From: Planctomycetota bacterium
Lineage (GTDB): Bacteria; Planctomycetota; Planctomycetia; Pirellulales; Pirellulaceae
Direction of reading: 5' to 3'
Length of the DNA stretch: 64,000 nucleotides
Assembly (NCBI GenBank): GCA_016872775.1
Contig: VGZA01000011.1
Location: 50,069-114,068 of the forward strand
Part shown: positions 36,094 to 45,401 of the stretch, piece after piece
Layout: each line of letters starts with the position of its first letter
Numbering within the stretch: position 1 is the stretch's first letter
Notes under the pieces: model-generated
Told to the model about the DNA's origin: nothing
The model's input: the letters and a program-made list of their open reading frames with translations, nothing else
Database searches by the model: none
Made by a program: the position numbers and the translations under genes

Positions 36094-37542
36094 ATGTTCC
36101 CTGATCGACAATTGGAGCGTCCACTCGTCTGCAGCCGCCGGGATCTGTTGCTGCGGAGCGGGATGGGATTGGGAATGCTCGGCCTTGCCGCACTGGATAG
36201 GGACGCCGCCCGGGAATGCAACGCCGCGGAAAACTACGCCAATCCGTTACAGGCGCGCCCCGCCCATTTCAGCGCGCGGGCCAAACGTGTAATCCACCTG
36301 TTTATGAATGGTGGCCCTTCGCATGTCGACACCTTTGATCCGAAACCGGCGCTGGCAAAGTACGCCGGCGAAAATCTTCCGATGCCGAATCTGGCGACGG
36401 AGCGAAAAACGGGCGCGGCATTTCCTTCGCCTTTTCAATTTGAACGCTATGGCGAAAGCGGTATCGAGGTCAGCGAACTTTTCCAGCACACCGCCCGGCA
36501 TATCGACGATATCGCGGTCATCCGCTCGATGCATGCCGATGTTCCCAATCACGAGCCGTCGCTGTTGCTGATGAACTGCGGCGACGCGCGGTTGGTCCGA
36601 CCCAGTATGGGTTCCTGGATTACCTACGGCCTCGGAACCGAAAATCTCAACCTGCCCGGATTCATCGCGCTCTGCCCGGATGGCTATCCGATCACGGAGA
36701 CGCAGAACTGGCAGGCAGCATTCCTGCCGGGAATCTACCAGGGTACGCACATCAATACCGCCCATCAGGACATCCGCAAGCTCGTCGAGAATATCCGCAA
36801 TGATCACTTGCCGCTCGACGCACAGCGGAAGCAGCTTGACCTGCTGGCCGCGTTGAATCTTCGGCACTTGCGCGAGCGGGGCGTGGACGCGGCGCTCGAA
36901 TCGCGGATCCACTCCTTTGAACTTGCCTACCGCATGCAGAGTGAAGCCGCCGAGGCGTTTGACGTCTCGCGCGAACCGCAACACGTACTCGACGCTTATG
37001 GGCCCGGGACGCAAGCCCGCCAGATTCTGATCGCCCGTCGGTTGGTGGAACGAGGCGTCCGATTCGTGCAGGTATGGCACGGCGCGGGGCAACCATGGGA
37101 CAACCACGACGACATTGAGCAGAACCACCGCAAGTTGGCCGGACAGTGTGATCGGGCAATCGGCGCTTTGTTGACCGATCTGAAGCGGTTGGGGATGCTC
37201 GAGGAAACATTGGTAATTTGGGGCGGGGAATTTGGCCGAACTCCCACCGTCGAACTGCCGCAGCCAGGTGCGAATGCGGGTAAGATCAACGGGCGGGATC
37301 ACAATCACTGGGGTTTTACGACATGGCTCGCCGGCGGCGGAGTGCGCGGCGGGCAGGCTTACGGCGCCACCGACGAGTTCGGCTTCAAGGCGGTCGAGAA
37401 ACCGGTGCATGTGCACGACCTGCAGGCGACCATCCTCCATCTGCTCGGATTCGACCACACGCGGCTCACTTACCGCTTCGCTGGCCGCGATTATCGGTTG
37501 ACCGATATCCATGGTCATGTCGTGTCGGAACTGGTCGCTTAG
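36094..37542 (+). CDS. DUF1501 protein, partner of upstream PSCyt1-DUF1549-DUF1553 gene
   Basis: A 482-residue DUF1501 protein. The twin-arginine-type N-terminus (CSRRDLLLRSGMGLGMLGLAAL) implies export in folded form. Motifs: KRVIHLFMNGGPSHVDTFDPKPAL, MHADVPNHEPSLLLMNCGD, VWHGAGQPWDNHDD, VIWGGEFGRTPTVELP, GRDHNHWGFTTWLAGGGVRGG and a final LGFDHTRLTYRFAGRDYRLTDIHGHVV. The latter ending separates it and 51400-52845 from the two DUF1501 genes at 8800 and 11700, which end RPHPI. The gene lies 19 bp after the cytochrome-like gene with GGGGGGAGG between them as a ribosome site. An ATG at 36094 is used. Confidence 0.92.
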   Translation: MFPDRQLERPLVCSRRDLLLRSGMGLGMLGLAALDRDAARECNAAENYANPLQARPAHFSARAKRVIHLFMNGGPSHVDTFDPKPALAKYAGENLPMPNLATERKTGAAFPSPFQFERYGESGIEVSELFQHTARHIDDIAVIRSMHADVPNHEPSLLLMNCGDARLVRPSMGSWITYGLGTENLNLPGFIALCPDGYPITETQNWQAAFLPGIYQGTHINTAHQDIRKLVENIRNDHLPLDAQRKQLDLLAALNLRHLRERGVDAALESRIHSFELAYRMQSEAAEAFDVSREPQHVLDAYGPGTQARQILIARRLVERGVRFVQVWHGAGQPWDNHDDIEQNHRKLAGQCDRAIGALLTDLKRLGMLEETLVIWGGEFGRTPTVELPQPGANAGKINGRDHNHWGFTTWLAGGGVRGGQAYGATDEFGFKAVEKPVHVHDLQATILHLLGFDHTRLTYRFAGRDYRLTDIHGHVVSELVA

Positions 37543-37561
37543 CCCTGCTCTTCGCCTGACC

Positions 37562-38917
37562 TCATTGTTCGTCGCTGGCTGTTCCGCCATTTCTGGTTCG
37601 GGCCGCGAATTCGGTTTTGGGTACGGCGATCCGCTGCGCGTGGTAAATACTGGAGTGACCGCTCAAGAAATAGGACAAGAAACAGGCCACCGCCGCGTAC
37701 ACCACGAATCCTTCGCTCAACAGTGAGCCGTTGCCCGGAGCAAACAACTCGATCGCCATGACCGTACATGCCAGCGGCGTGTTGGTGGCGCCCGCGAATA
37801 CGGCGACGAAACCGAGGCCGGCCATCAAGTCGACCGGCGCGCCGAGCAGTTGCCCCAGGACATTGCCGAGCGCGGCGCCGATAAAGAACAAAGGAGTCAC
37901 TTCGCCACCCTTGAATCCGCTGCCCACCGTGATGGCGGTGAATAACAGTTTCCACCACCAGCTTGACCAGTTCGCACCGCCAGTTTGAAAACTCGACTCA
38001 ATGCAGACCGCATCCGGATTCATACGGCTTGCGGATACACCCAGGCCGAGAAAATCGCGGTCGTTCAGCACCCAGACCAGCAGGATCACAAGCACTCCGC
38101 CCACCGCCGGGCGCAGCCAGGGAATCGTCACCAGTTGCCGCAGGATCGTGCGCACGGCGTGTGTCAACTCCGCGAACAGCACACTGACCAGTCCAAATCC
38201 GACGGAGGCGATCGCGACCTTGCCGGCCAGCAGCCAGTCGAGCGTCGTCGCGCCCGGCTCGCCGCGCCCGGTTGCCGCAACCACAATCGCGTAATGCGTG
38301 TGCCCGATTCCCCACGCGGAATTGACACGGTCGCCGATCACGCTGGCGATCAAGCAGGGAATCAGCGCCCGATAACTCATCTGACCGATCGCCAGCACTT
38401 CCAGCGCAAAAATCGCGCCGGTGAGCGGCGTGCCAAAAACGGCGGCAAAGCCAGAAGCGACGCCGGCCGAAAGCAGAATCCGTGTATCGTCCTCATTCAG
38501 GCCCAGCCAACGGCCCAGCGTGGCTGCGATGCTGCCGCCCATCTGAACGGCCGTACCTTCCCGACCCGCCGACCCGCCAAAAAGGTGTGTAATCAACGTT
38601 CCGAACAGTACCAGAGGCGCCATGCGCGAAGGCACTCCTCCGCCCGGTTCATGGATTTGCTCCATGATCAGATTGTTGCCAGCTTCGGCGGCTTGCCCCC
38701 AGCGGTGATAGACCAGACCGGACCCCACGCCTGCGATCGGCAGCAGCCACAGCAGCCAGGGGTTTTGCCATTGCAACTGCGTCACGCCGTCCAGCGCCCA
38801 CAGGAAGAACGCCACCGCGGATCCAGTCAACGTTCCCAGCGGCAGGCAGATGAGCATCCACTTGGCGACGAACGCGGCAAGATGGACGTGCTCCCGATAA
38901 TCCCAGCGGAATGGCAT
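37562..38917 (-). CDS. CLC-family anion transporter, fluoride/proton antiporter type (CLC-F)
   Basis: A 451-residue membrane protein with about 10-12 hydrophobic helices and no CBS domains. CLC landmarks: GSAGREGTAVQMGGSIA (115-130, gating Glu120), GVASGFAAVFGTPLTGAIFALEV and GSGFKGGEVTPLFFIGAALGN. In place of the chloride-selective GSGxP loop it has GNNLIM (80-85), the form associated with the fluoride-exporting CLC-F clade. The predicted role is F-/H+ exchange to relieve fluoride toxicity. The ATG at 38917 has GAGG five bases upstream; the extension to 38956 is not needed. A tandem 20-bp repeat lies just upstream (38938-38977). I did not find a fluoride riboswitch there. Assignment to CLC-F is from motif, not experiment. 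Confidence 0.85.
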   Translation of the reverse strand: MPFRWDYREHVHLAAFVAKWMLICLPLGTLTGSAVAFFLWALDGVTQLQWQNPWLLWLLPIAGVGSGLVYHRWGQAAEAGNNLIMEQIHEPGGGVPSRMAPLVLFGTLITHLFGGSAGREGTAVQMGGSIAATLGRWLGLNEDDTRILLSAGVASGFAAVFGTPLTGAIFALEVLAIGQMSYRALIPCLIASVIGDRVNSAWGIGHTHYAIVVAATGRGEPGATTLDWLLAGKVAIASVGFGLVSVLFAELTHAVRTILRQLVTIPWLRPAVGGVLVILLVWVLNDRDFLGLGVSASRMNPDAVCIESSFQTGGANWSSWWWKLLFTAITVGSGFKGGEVTPLFFIGAALGNVLGQLLGAPVDLMAGLGFVAVFAGATNTPLACTVMAIELFAPGNGSLLSEGFVVYAAVACFLSYFLSGHSSIYHAQRIAVPKTEFAARTRNGGTASDEQ

Positions 38918-38937
38918 ACCAGCCTCATGCGATCCGG

Positions 38938-38977
38938 CGGCCGACCTTGTTTTCAAGCGACCGACCTTGATTTCAAG
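38938..38977. promoter_or_regulatory. Two tandem 20-bp repeats upstream of CLC-F gene (possible operator)
   Basis: CCGACCTTGTTTTCAAG (38941-38957) and CCGACCTTGATTTCAAG (38961-38977) repeat with exactly 20-bp spacing, one mismatch. Each unit contains a small dyad CTTG-N4-CAAG. Two turns of helix between units would place two dimers on one DNA face, as for a repressor or activator. The site lies 21-60 bp upstream of the CLC start and just after the stop of the sulfatase gene. Confidence 0.4.
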
Positions 38978-38990
38978 TTATGGCGGGCAC

Positions 38991-40637
38991 CTATTTCCGC
39001 CCATCCGGTGCTGGCGGTGACCGGGCCAGCGTTGTGAAGTCGTCCGTCTGCCGTTGCCAGATCGCTGCCAGTTCTCGGACTTTATCGGGCATCATTGGCG
39101 CCAGATCATTCTGCTCGGCCCGATCGACGCGCAGGTCGTAGAGTTCCCAGGCGTCGCCCTTGGCGGCGACCAGTTTCCAATCGCCGACGCGAACCGCGCG
39201 ATTCCCTTCGTGCAGCCACCAGAGGCATTCGCGCGGGACCGTTGCATCGGCCACCAGCGCTGGAACCAGACTCTTGCCCGGCGCCGGCGGGAGCGGTTGT
39301 CCTTTCCATTCGCGCGGCAGCGCGACTCCCGCCAGTTCCAGCAGCGTTGGCAGCAGATCGATCATATGCGCCGGGGTGTGCCGCAGTTCATTCGCGGCGC
39401 GGATCCCGTCAGGCCAATGCACGATCAGCGGTGTGCTGATTCCGCCTTCATGGACCCAGGTCTTGTGGCGGCGAAACGGGGTATTGCAGCCGCTGGAAAA
39501 TCCCGGACCAAGACAGAGATAGGTCGCGGCCGAACCCGGTTCGGCCTGGGCATCGTGTCCGCCGTGGCGAACCATGATTTCGGCACTGGCGCCGTTGTCG
39601 GAAGCGAACAGCAGTAACGTATTCTCCAGGGCATTTATTTCCCGTAGCTGGCCGATGATCCGGCCGATCTCCTGGTCCATTCGATCGACCATTGCTGCGT
39701 GAATCGCCATTTTTGTCGATTGAAACCGGCGCTGCAGGTCGCTGAGATCGCTCCACGGCAACGGGCGATTCACTTCACCAAGGCCGAGCTTCTGGAATGC
39801 GTCCGCGAAGTGATACGGCGGACCAACGTCGGCTTCGAGCTTGGAGAGTACGGTCGTTACGAGTCCCATACGGGTCTGACGGGAAAACCTCGATTCGCGC
39901 ATCGCGTCCCAGCCGTCTCGATATCGATCGCGGTACTTCGCGATGTCGTCGGATCGGGCGTGCAATGGAAAATGAGGCGCGATGAAAGCGACGTATTGAA
40001 AAAAAGGTGTGTCCGGGTGTTCCCGCGCATGGTCGCGCAGACAGTCGATCGCATGCTGCGCGGTTGCCGTCGTTACGTAATAGTCCGACTCGTCCGCCGC
40101 GGGTTTCAACGGTCGATCGTCGAGCAGGTTTCCTTTGGCGGTAAAGTAGTTGCCATCGTTGCGCGTGTGCAGGGATCGTTCGAAACCGCCGGGAAGCACT
40201 TCGCCATCGACGTGCCACTTTCCGCTGTGATAGCTGCGGTAGCCGGCGGCCCGCAGGTACTCGGGAAGCAGTCGGGCCCAGGTCGGCCGTTGGCCCTGGC
40301 TGCCACCCGGTACGCTGGGTAGCGCGTCGCGCCCAACCTGCTGGGCGTAAAAACCTGTAAGCATTGCCGCACGCGTAGGCCAGCAGCGGGCCGTGTTGTA
40401 GAACTGAGTAAACCGCAGGCCGTTGCGTGCCAGGGCGTCGAGGTTCGGAGTTTCGATTTCGCCGCCGTAGCAGCCAACGTCGGAAAACCCCAGGTCGTCG
40501 GCCAGGATCAGCACGATATTTGGCCGAGGGGCCTCGGCGGCTGTGCCGATGCGAGGCAGCAAACCCCCGAAAGTGCCGGCGACAACATAGCCCGCGGCAA
40601 GTGCGGCGATGAATGTTCTGGAGCGATCGAGTTTCAT
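38991..40637 (-). CDS. Exported sulfatase (arylsulfatase type)
   Basis: A 548-residue sulfatase of the type I formylglycine class, hydrolysing sulfate esters. A signal peptide (FIAALAAGYVVAGTFGGL) precedes RPNIVLILADDLGFSDVGCYGG with the metal Asp47 and Asp48. The active-site motif is C85WPTR followed by AAMLTG (C-x-P-x-R), so Cys85 would be converted to formylglycine by a separate enzyme. Later motifs: SYHSGKWHVDG, VAFIAPHFPLHA, LLLFASDNGAS and KTWVHEGGISTPLIVHWPDG. Planctomycetes encode many sulfatases for algal or other sulfated glycans; the substrate is unknown. It is followed by the CLC gene 73 bp later on the same strand; a shared transcript is possible but functionally unobvious. Confidence 0.93.
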   Translation of the reverse strand: MKLDRSRTFIAALAAGYVVAGTFGGLLPRIGTAAEAPRPNIVLILADDLGFSDVGCYGGEIETPNLDALARNGLRFTQFYNTARCWPTRAAMLTGFYAQQVGRDALPSVPGGSQGQRPTWARLLPEYLRAAGYRSYHSGKWHVDGEVLPGGFERSLHTRNDGNYFTAKGNLLDDRPLKPAADESDYYVTTATAQHAIDCLRDHAREHPDTPFFQYVAFIAPHFPLHARSDDIAKYRDRYRDGWDAMRESRFSRQTRMGLVTTVLSKLEADVGPPYHFADAFQKLGLGEVNRPLPWSDLSDLQRRFQSTKMAIHAAMVDRMDQEIGRIIGQLREINALENTLLLFASDNGASAEIMVRHGGHDAQAEPGSAATYLCLGPGFSSGCNTPFRRHKTWVHEGGISTPLIVHWPDGIRAANELRHTPAHMIDLLPTLLELAGVALPREWKGQPLPPAPGKSLVPALVADATVPRECLWWLHEGNRAVRVGDWKLVAAKGDAWELYDLRVDRAEQNDLAPMMPDKVRELAAIWQRQTDDFTTLARSPPAPDGRK

Positions 40638-40885
40638 GGTGGACTTTCGCTCTTGTGAGGAAAGGGGCTGGCGGCCGTCGGCGGTCGCCGACCGCCACGT
40701 GGTGATTCAGCCAATCGCCGTGCTCCAGACTATCGCAATCCGCCTCATTCATCCAGCCAACGAGTGGACGGCCAGTCATTCTCAGTGTCCAATGCGTCGG
40801 CCGCCGCCGCGTCGTCGTTGTTGGCCGTGATTGCCATTCCGGCGGCCGGCGCCATCCCCGGGAGCCCTTACCCGCGAGACTGATA

Positions 40886-41791
40886 ATGCGTCGAAAAGAT
40901 CTCCTCGACCTTGCCCACAAACTGGCCAACCGTTACCGGGTTACGGATGGAAAGAACTTTCGCTTGCGCGATTTCGACCCTGCCGACACGGCATGGCTGA
41001 AAGAAGAGCAGAAACCAGCGGCGAACGACGCGCTGCGCGAAGGCGTTGAGGTGCTGTCGGAACTGCAGGAAATGCTCTACGCGCAAGATCGCTGGGCGGT
41101 ACTGCTGATCTTCCAGGCGATGGATGCGGCGGGAAAAGATGGTGCGATCAAGCACGTCATGTCGGGCGTCAATCCGCAAGGTTGCCAGGTCTATTCGTTC
41201 AAGGCTCCCAGTAACGAGGAACTCGACCACGATTTCATGTGGCGTTGCCTGAAATGTCTTCCCGAGCGCGGTCGGATCGGAATCTTCAATCGCTCGTATT
41301 ATGAAGAGACCCTGGTTGTGCGCGTGCATCCGGAGCTGTTGCAGCGGCAGCGGTTGCCGCCCGAACTGGTCACCAGGAAAATCTGGAAGGAGCGTTTCGA
41401 GGACATTCGCAACCTGGAGTCGTATCTATCCCGAAACGGCGTTATCGTCCGCAAGTTCTTTCTGCACGTCTCCAAGAAGGAACAGCTGCGGCGATTTCTG
41501 AGCCGCCTGGACGAACCGGCGAAGAAGTGGAAATTCTCCGTCGCCGACGCCAAGGAAAGGGAGTACTGGAAGGAGTACCAGGATGCCTACGAGCAGATGA
41601 TCGAGGGCACGTCGACAAAAGATGCGCCGTGGTACGTAATTCCCGCCGACAATAAGTGGTTTACGCGGATTGTGGTGGCGGCGGCGGTCATCGATGCGCT
41701 GTCGTCGCTCGACCTGCATTACCCCAAGCTGGACGAGGCGGGGGAGGGCGAACTGGAACAGTTGCGGGCGACACTGCTGCGTGGAGATTGA
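40886..41791 (+). CDS. ppk2: Polyphosphate kinase 2 family protein
   Basis: A 301-residue PPK2, which transfers phosphate between inorganic polyphosphate and nucleotides. Walker A is MDAAGKDG (79-86), preceded by WAVLLIFQA. The lid and second motif are IFNRSYYEE (133-141) after the [25 protein letters not shown] block, and the C-terminal [13 protein letters not shown] motif is complete. Single-domain and soluble. Sequence features ([21 protein letters not shown]) match PPK2 subfamilies that phosphorylate ADP or AMP; class I versus III cannot be fixed by eye. The gene is divergent from the sulfatase and 62 bp upstream of the CrtI-like gene; its transcript could lead into that operon. Confidence 0.93.
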   Translation: MRRKDLLDLAHKLANRYRVTDGKNFRLRDFDPADTAWLKEEQKPAANDALREGVEVLSELQEMLYAQDRWAVLLIFQAMDAAGKDGAIKHVMSGVNPQGCQVYSFKAPSNEELDHDFMWRCLKCLPERGRIGIFNRSYYEETLVVRVHPELLQRQRLPPELVTRKIWKERFEDIRNLESYLSRNGVIVRKFFLHVSKKEQLRRFLSRLDEPAKKWKFSVADAKEREYWKEYQDAYEQMIEGTSTKDAPWYVIPADNKWFTRIVVAAAVIDALSSLDLHYPKLDEAGEGELEQLRATLLRGD

Positions 41792-41853
41792 GGCGTGCCG
41801 ACTTGGGATCCCCCCTGTCGAATCGCCGTCGATTGCTGCAAAATAACGGTCCT

Positions 41854-43311
41854 ATGCCCCGGGATTTCCTGCTTGGTGTCAAGCCCCAATACGATGTGGT
41901 CGTGATCGGCAGCGGTCTGGCCGGCATGACCGCCGCCAACGTGCTGGGTCGCGCCGGGTACTCAGTGCTGTTGCTCGAACAGCATTACAAGCTCGGCGGA
42001 ATGGCGACCTGGTTTAAACGGCCGGGCGGCCATATTTTCGACGTTTCGCTGCACGGCTTTCCGTACGGCATGATCAAGAGCTGCCGGCGTTACTGGACCA
42101 GTGAAATCGCCGATTCCATCGTGCAACTTCGGAATATCCGTTTCGACAATCCGATGTTCTCACTCACGACGACCTACAACCGTGACGATTTCACCCGGCT
42201 GCTGGTCGAAAAATTTCAGATTTCCCCCGGAGCGGTCGGGGCGTTTTTCGAGACCGCGCGGGGAATGAACTTTTACGACGACCAGCGCCTGACCACGGGC
42301 GAACTGTTCGAGCGGTTCTTTCCAGGTCGGGAAGATGTCGTGCGGCTGCTGATGGAACCGATCGTTTACGCCAACGGCTCGACGCTCGAAGATCCCGCAA
42401 TCACGTACGGCATCGTATTCTCCAATTTCATGTCCAAAGGCGTATTCACCTTCAGCGGCGGCACCGATCGATTGGTGGAATTGATGCGCAAGGCGCTGAT
42501 CGCCAATGGTGTCGATATCCGTATCAAGGCCGATGTGACGGCAATCGAGGTCGGTCGGGAAGGCGTTCGCGGCGTCGTTGTGAACGGTCGATTGATCGGA
42601 GCGCGAGCGGTGGTCTCCAACGCCAACCTGCGAAGTACCGTCCTGCGACTGGTCGGCGAGCAGCACTTTGATCGCGACTTCGTCGAGCAGACGCGCGCGG
42701 TGAGACTCAACAACTCCAGCACGCAGGTATATATCGGACTGAAAGACAACGACTTCGTCGAGGAGTCCACCGGCGACCTGTTGTTCAGTTCCACCGCCGA
42801 TCATTTTCGTACCGATCTTCTGCTGAGCCGGTCGGTCACCAGTCGCACCTATTCGTTCTACTATCCGCGCACGCGCCCCCAGGGGCGGCCTCGCTGCCTG
42901 ATTGTCTCCAGCACCAATGCTCAATTCTCCGACTGGATGAACCTGTCCGAACAGGATTATCAGGCCAGCAAACAGGACCTGATCGAAACGACCCTCGACC
43001 ATTTGGACCGTTACGTGCCGGATATCCGGCAGCGACTCGATCACGTGGAAGCCAGTACGCCACGCACCTTCCAACACTACACCTGTCACGTGGAGGGCGC
43101 AAGTTTCGGCACCAAGTTCGAAGGTTTAGCGGTCAGCCGATCGCTCCCTGAGCAGATTCGCGGATTGTACCATGCGGGCAGTGTGGGGATCATCATGTCC
43201 GGCTGGCTGGGGGCGATCAACTATGGCGTTATCGTGGCGAACGATGTCGACGGATTGCTGAGCCGTGCGGCGATCGCGACCACGGGCGCAGCCAGCGGAG
43301 AGCATGCGTGA
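41854..43311 (+). CDS. FAD-dependent desaturase/isomerase, phytoene desaturase (CrtI/CrtISO)-like
   Basis: A 485-residue flavoprotein with the dinucleotide-binding motif [38 protein letters not shown] (from residue 15). [16 protein letters not shown] and a C-terminal [29 protein letters not shown] block are characteristic of the CrtI/CrtISO/retinol saturase group. Such enzymes desaturate, isomerise or saturate polyene chains. The start is the ATG at 41854. A longer frame back to 41656 would overlap ppk2. Its TGA overlaps the GTG of the FabZ-like gene (GTGA), so the enzyme is made together with acyl-chain enzymes. The substrate is therefore more likely a polyene acyl or isoprenoid chain bound to a carrier or lipid; this is inference. 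Confidence 0.87.
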   Translation: MPRDFLLGVKPQYDVVVIGSGLAGMTAANVLGRAGYSVLLLEQHYKLGGMATWFKRPGGHIFDVSLHGFPYGMIKSCRRYWTSEIADSIVQLRNIRFDNPMFSLTTTYNRDDFTRLLVEKFQISPGAVGAFFETARGMNFYDDQRLTTGELFERFFPGREDVVRLLMEPIVYANGSTLEDPAITYGIVFSNFMSKGVFTFSGGTDRLVELMRKALIANGVDIRIKADVTAIEVGREGVRGVVVNGRLIGARAVVSNANLRSTVLRLVGEQHFDRDFVEQTRAVRLNNSSTQVYIGLKDNDFVEESTGDLLFSSTADHFRTDLLLSRSVTSRTYSFYYPRTRPQGRPRCLIVSSTNAQFSDWMNLSEQDYQASKQDLIETTLDHLDRYVPDIRQRLDHVEASTPRTFQHYTCHVEGASFGTKFEGLAVSRSLPEQIRGLYHAGSVGIIMSGWLGAINYGVIVANDVDGLLSRAAIATTGAASGEHA

Positions 43312-43736
43312 CCAGCCCGGAAATTGAAAACGCGATTCCCCACCGCGGACCGATGCTGCTGATCGATACGATCGAGGAGCAGTCGCAGAATGCGATCTGC
43401 TGTTCCAAAACGTTCCGCCCGGACGAGTATTTCTTTCAGGGCCATTATCCGGGTTTTCCGCTGGTCCCCGGCGTCATTCTCTGCGAGGCAGCCATGCAGG
43501 CGGGGGCGATCCTGTTGTCGCGATTCGTTCAGGACGGAAAGGGTGTTCCGGTGGCAACCCGCTTGAACGACGTCAAGTTCAAGAAAATCATCCGACCCGG
43601 TGATCGCGTGCTGCTGCAGGTCGAGTTGAATGAGCGTCTTGCCGATGCGTTTTTTCTCAGCGCCAAAGTCACCTGCGAGGGGAAGCTGGCGGCGAGGCTT
43701 GATTTCAGCTGCACATTGGCCGCCCTGGACGAGTGA
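43308..43736 (+). CDS. FabZ-like 3-hydroxyacyl-ACP dehydratase
   Basis: A 142-residue hot-dog-fold dehydratase that removes water from 3-hydroxyacyl-ACP. The catalytic His46 and Glu60 lie in [23 protein letters not shown], the FabZ signature. [13 protein letters not shown] is the usual N-terminal block and [18 protein letters not shown] the usual second strand. It starts with GTG at 43308, seven bases after GGAG and overlapping the upstream stop by GTGA. The next gene follows within 5 bp. It may be a second fabZ dedicated to this operon instead of the housekeeping copy, since housekeeping fabZ usually lies with lpx genes. Confidence 0.9.
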   Translation: MTSPEIENAIPHRGPMLLIDTIEEQSQNAICCSKTFRPDEYFFQGHYPGFPLVPGVILCEAAMQAGAILLSRFVQDGKGVPVATRLNDVKFKKIIRPGDRVLLQVELNERLADAFFLSAKVTCEGKLAARLDFSCTLAALDE

Positions 43737-43741
43737 ATTCC

Positions 43742-44545
43742 ATGTCCGACAACTTCCTGCAACTGCGCGACAAGACGATCCTGGTATTCGGGGTCGCCAA
43801 TCGCAAGAGTGTCGCCTACCAGATTGGTTGTTCGTTGCACGAGGCCGGTGCCAAAGTCATCCATGTCGTACGCAGTCCGGAACGGCGTGATTCGGTGGCA
43901 AAACTGCTGGCAGGAGATGAGATTTTCGTTTGCGACGTCGAGTTCGAGGACCAGATCACCCGCCTGCGCGACGACCTGCAGGCCGCCGGCCATCGACTCG
44001 ACGGTGTCGTGCACTCGATCGCGTTCGCCGACTACGAAGGGGGAATGAAGCCATTCCACGAGACAACTAAATCGCAGTTTCTGCGTGCCGTTGACATCTC
44101 CTGCTACTCCTTGATCGCGATTACGCGCACCCTGCAATCGCTCTTGCAACCCGATGCGTCGGTCGTAACGATCTCTATTTCCACGACGCGCATGGCAAGT
44201 GAAAACTACGGATTCATGGCGCCGATCAAGGCCGCGCTCGATTCGTCGCTCGCCTTTCTGGCCAAGTCATTCAGTCGATTTTCGCGAGTGCGCTTCAACG
44301 CGGTCGGCCCCGGTTTGCTTAAGACTTCCGCCTCCGCCGGTATCCCTGGTTACATCGATTCATATCTCTACGCGGAACAGGTGATTCCGCGGAGGCAGGC
44401 GGTTCGAACGGAGGAAGCCGCGGATGTCGCGGTGTTCCTGCTCAGCCCGCGCTCCGCGGGGATCAACGCGCAGACCATCGTCGTCGATGCGGCGATGTCA
44501 ATCAACTATTTCGACAATGAGTTGGTGCGCCGCGCAAACAGCTAG
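43742..44545 (+). CDS. FabI-like SDR, enoyl-ACP reductase homologue with altered active site
   Basis: A 267-residue short-chain dehydrogenase of the FabI branch, which normally reduces trans-2-enoyl-ACP with NAD(P)H. The N-terminal [29 protein letters not shown] is the FabI-type cofactor loop. Tyr156 and Lys163 are in place ([15 protein letters not shown]), and [22 protein letters not shown] with [15 protein letters not shown] matches the C-terminus. The position equivalent to E. coli Tyr146 is Ile146 (TISISTTR replaces LSYLGAER), so it may not act as a standard enoyl reductase. An ATG at 43742 is used; a GTG at 43733 overlapping the fabZ stop (GTGA) is also plausible. The gene is part of the 41854-45248 run. 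Confidence 0.85.
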   Translation: MSDNFLQLRDKTILVFGVANRKSVAYQIGCSLHEAGAKVIHVVRSPERRDSVAKLLAGDEIFVCDVEFEDQITRLRDDLQAAGHRLDGVVHSIAFADYEGGMKPFHETTKSQFLRAVDISCYSLIAITRTLQSLLQPDASVVTISISTTRMASENYGFMAPIKAALDSSLAFLAKSFSRFSRVRFNAVGPGLLKTSASAGIPGYIDSYLYAEQVIPRRQAVRTEEAADVAVFLLSPRSAGINAQTIVVDAAMSINYFDNELVRRANS

Positions 44546-44573
44546 GCGGTCGGCCCGGCGAAGGAACGATGCG

Positions 44574-45248
44574 ATGCGGTCGGTGATCGAGCACCCGATA
44601 CCTGGCGGTTGGAGCGAAGCACAGGTCTTGGTCGCGGGTCGCTTCTTCCACCTGTTGCGGGCCACGGATCCCGACAAGTTTCTCGACGTTTATACCGAGG
44701 ATCCCTCGGCGCCACGCGAGCTGCGCGATCCGTACTGGGCTCGATTGTGGCCCGTTTCCGAGCAATTCGCGGAGTATCTGAGCCAACACCCGGTCGCGCA
44801 GGGAACGAGGGTACTCGAGATCGGTTGTGGCTTGGGGTTGACCGGTCTGGCATTACTGTCCCAAGGCTGCCAACTGACTTTCTCCGATTACGTGCCGCTG
44901 GCCGTCGAAACCGCCCTGGAAAACGCCCGGCGTAACGGTTTTCCGGCGGCAGGGCGCATCATCGACTGGTATGATACTCAAGTCGATGAGAAATGGCCCT
45001 TGGTCGTTGGCAGCGATCTGGTATACGATCGGGTCCTGCATCGCCCCCTGCTGACTTTTCTGCAGAGGGTGCTGGAACCGAGGGGCGAATGCTGGCTTGC
45101 CGATCCTGGCCGCAGCATCAGTCTCGAATTCCTCGCCGCGGCCGATACTTGCGGCATGCGGGTTACTCGACTGAATCGGGAGGGGCATCCTGTTGCTAAC
45201 AGCGAATTGGGACGTTTCCAGGTCATCGTCGTGCGAAAGGCGTCCTGA
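44574..45248 (+). CDS. Class I SAM-dependent methyltransferase (METTL/protein-lysine type)
   Basis: A 224-residue methyltransferase. Motif I VLEIGCGLGLTGLALL (80-95) binds SAM, LTFSDYVPLAVETALENARRNG is motif II, and VVGSDLVYDRVLHRPLLTFLQ is motif IV, resembling the VxSDxxY of METTL21/eEF2KMT-like protein methyltransferases. PYWARLWPVSEQFAEYL before motif I is typical of that group. It begins 28 bp after the FabI-like stop, with AAGGA nine bases before the ATG at 44574, and is likely the last gene of the operon. The target (protein lysine or a small metabolite or lipid) is unknown. Confidence 0.82.
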   Translation: MRSVIEHPIPGGWSEAQVLVAGRFFHLLRATDPDKFLDVYTEDPSAPRELRDPYWARLWPVSEQFAEYLSQHPVAQGTRVLEIGCGLGLTGLALLSQGCQLTFSDYVPLAVETALENARRNGFPAAGRIIDWYDTQVDEKWPLVVGSDLVYDRVLHRPLLTFLQRVLEPRGECWLADPGRSISLEFLAAADTCGMRVTRLNREGHPVANSELGRFQVIVVRKAS

Positions 45249-45401
45249 CGGGTGGACGCCGGACGCTCAGGAAACGGCCGGTGGATCGATTCCCGCGCGG
45301 CAGAAACAACCCCGACTCTGTTTCCCTGACCGAATAAATCCCGTCCCAATACGAAATGAAACCGACAGCACATCGATTACCAACCTTGGACAGGAGTGAG
45401 A

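Noticed and set aside
38918..38990. Fluoride riboswitch upstream of the CLC-F gene
   Set aside because: A GATGGGCGG-like stretch was considered, but the paired AACCGCC and GAUGACUCC elements of the crcB motif were not found.
39775..40929. Long minus-strand frame overlapping the sulfatase gene
   Set aside because: Shadow frame of the sulfatase; Arg-rich composition and no motifs, while the other frame has C-x-P-x-R.
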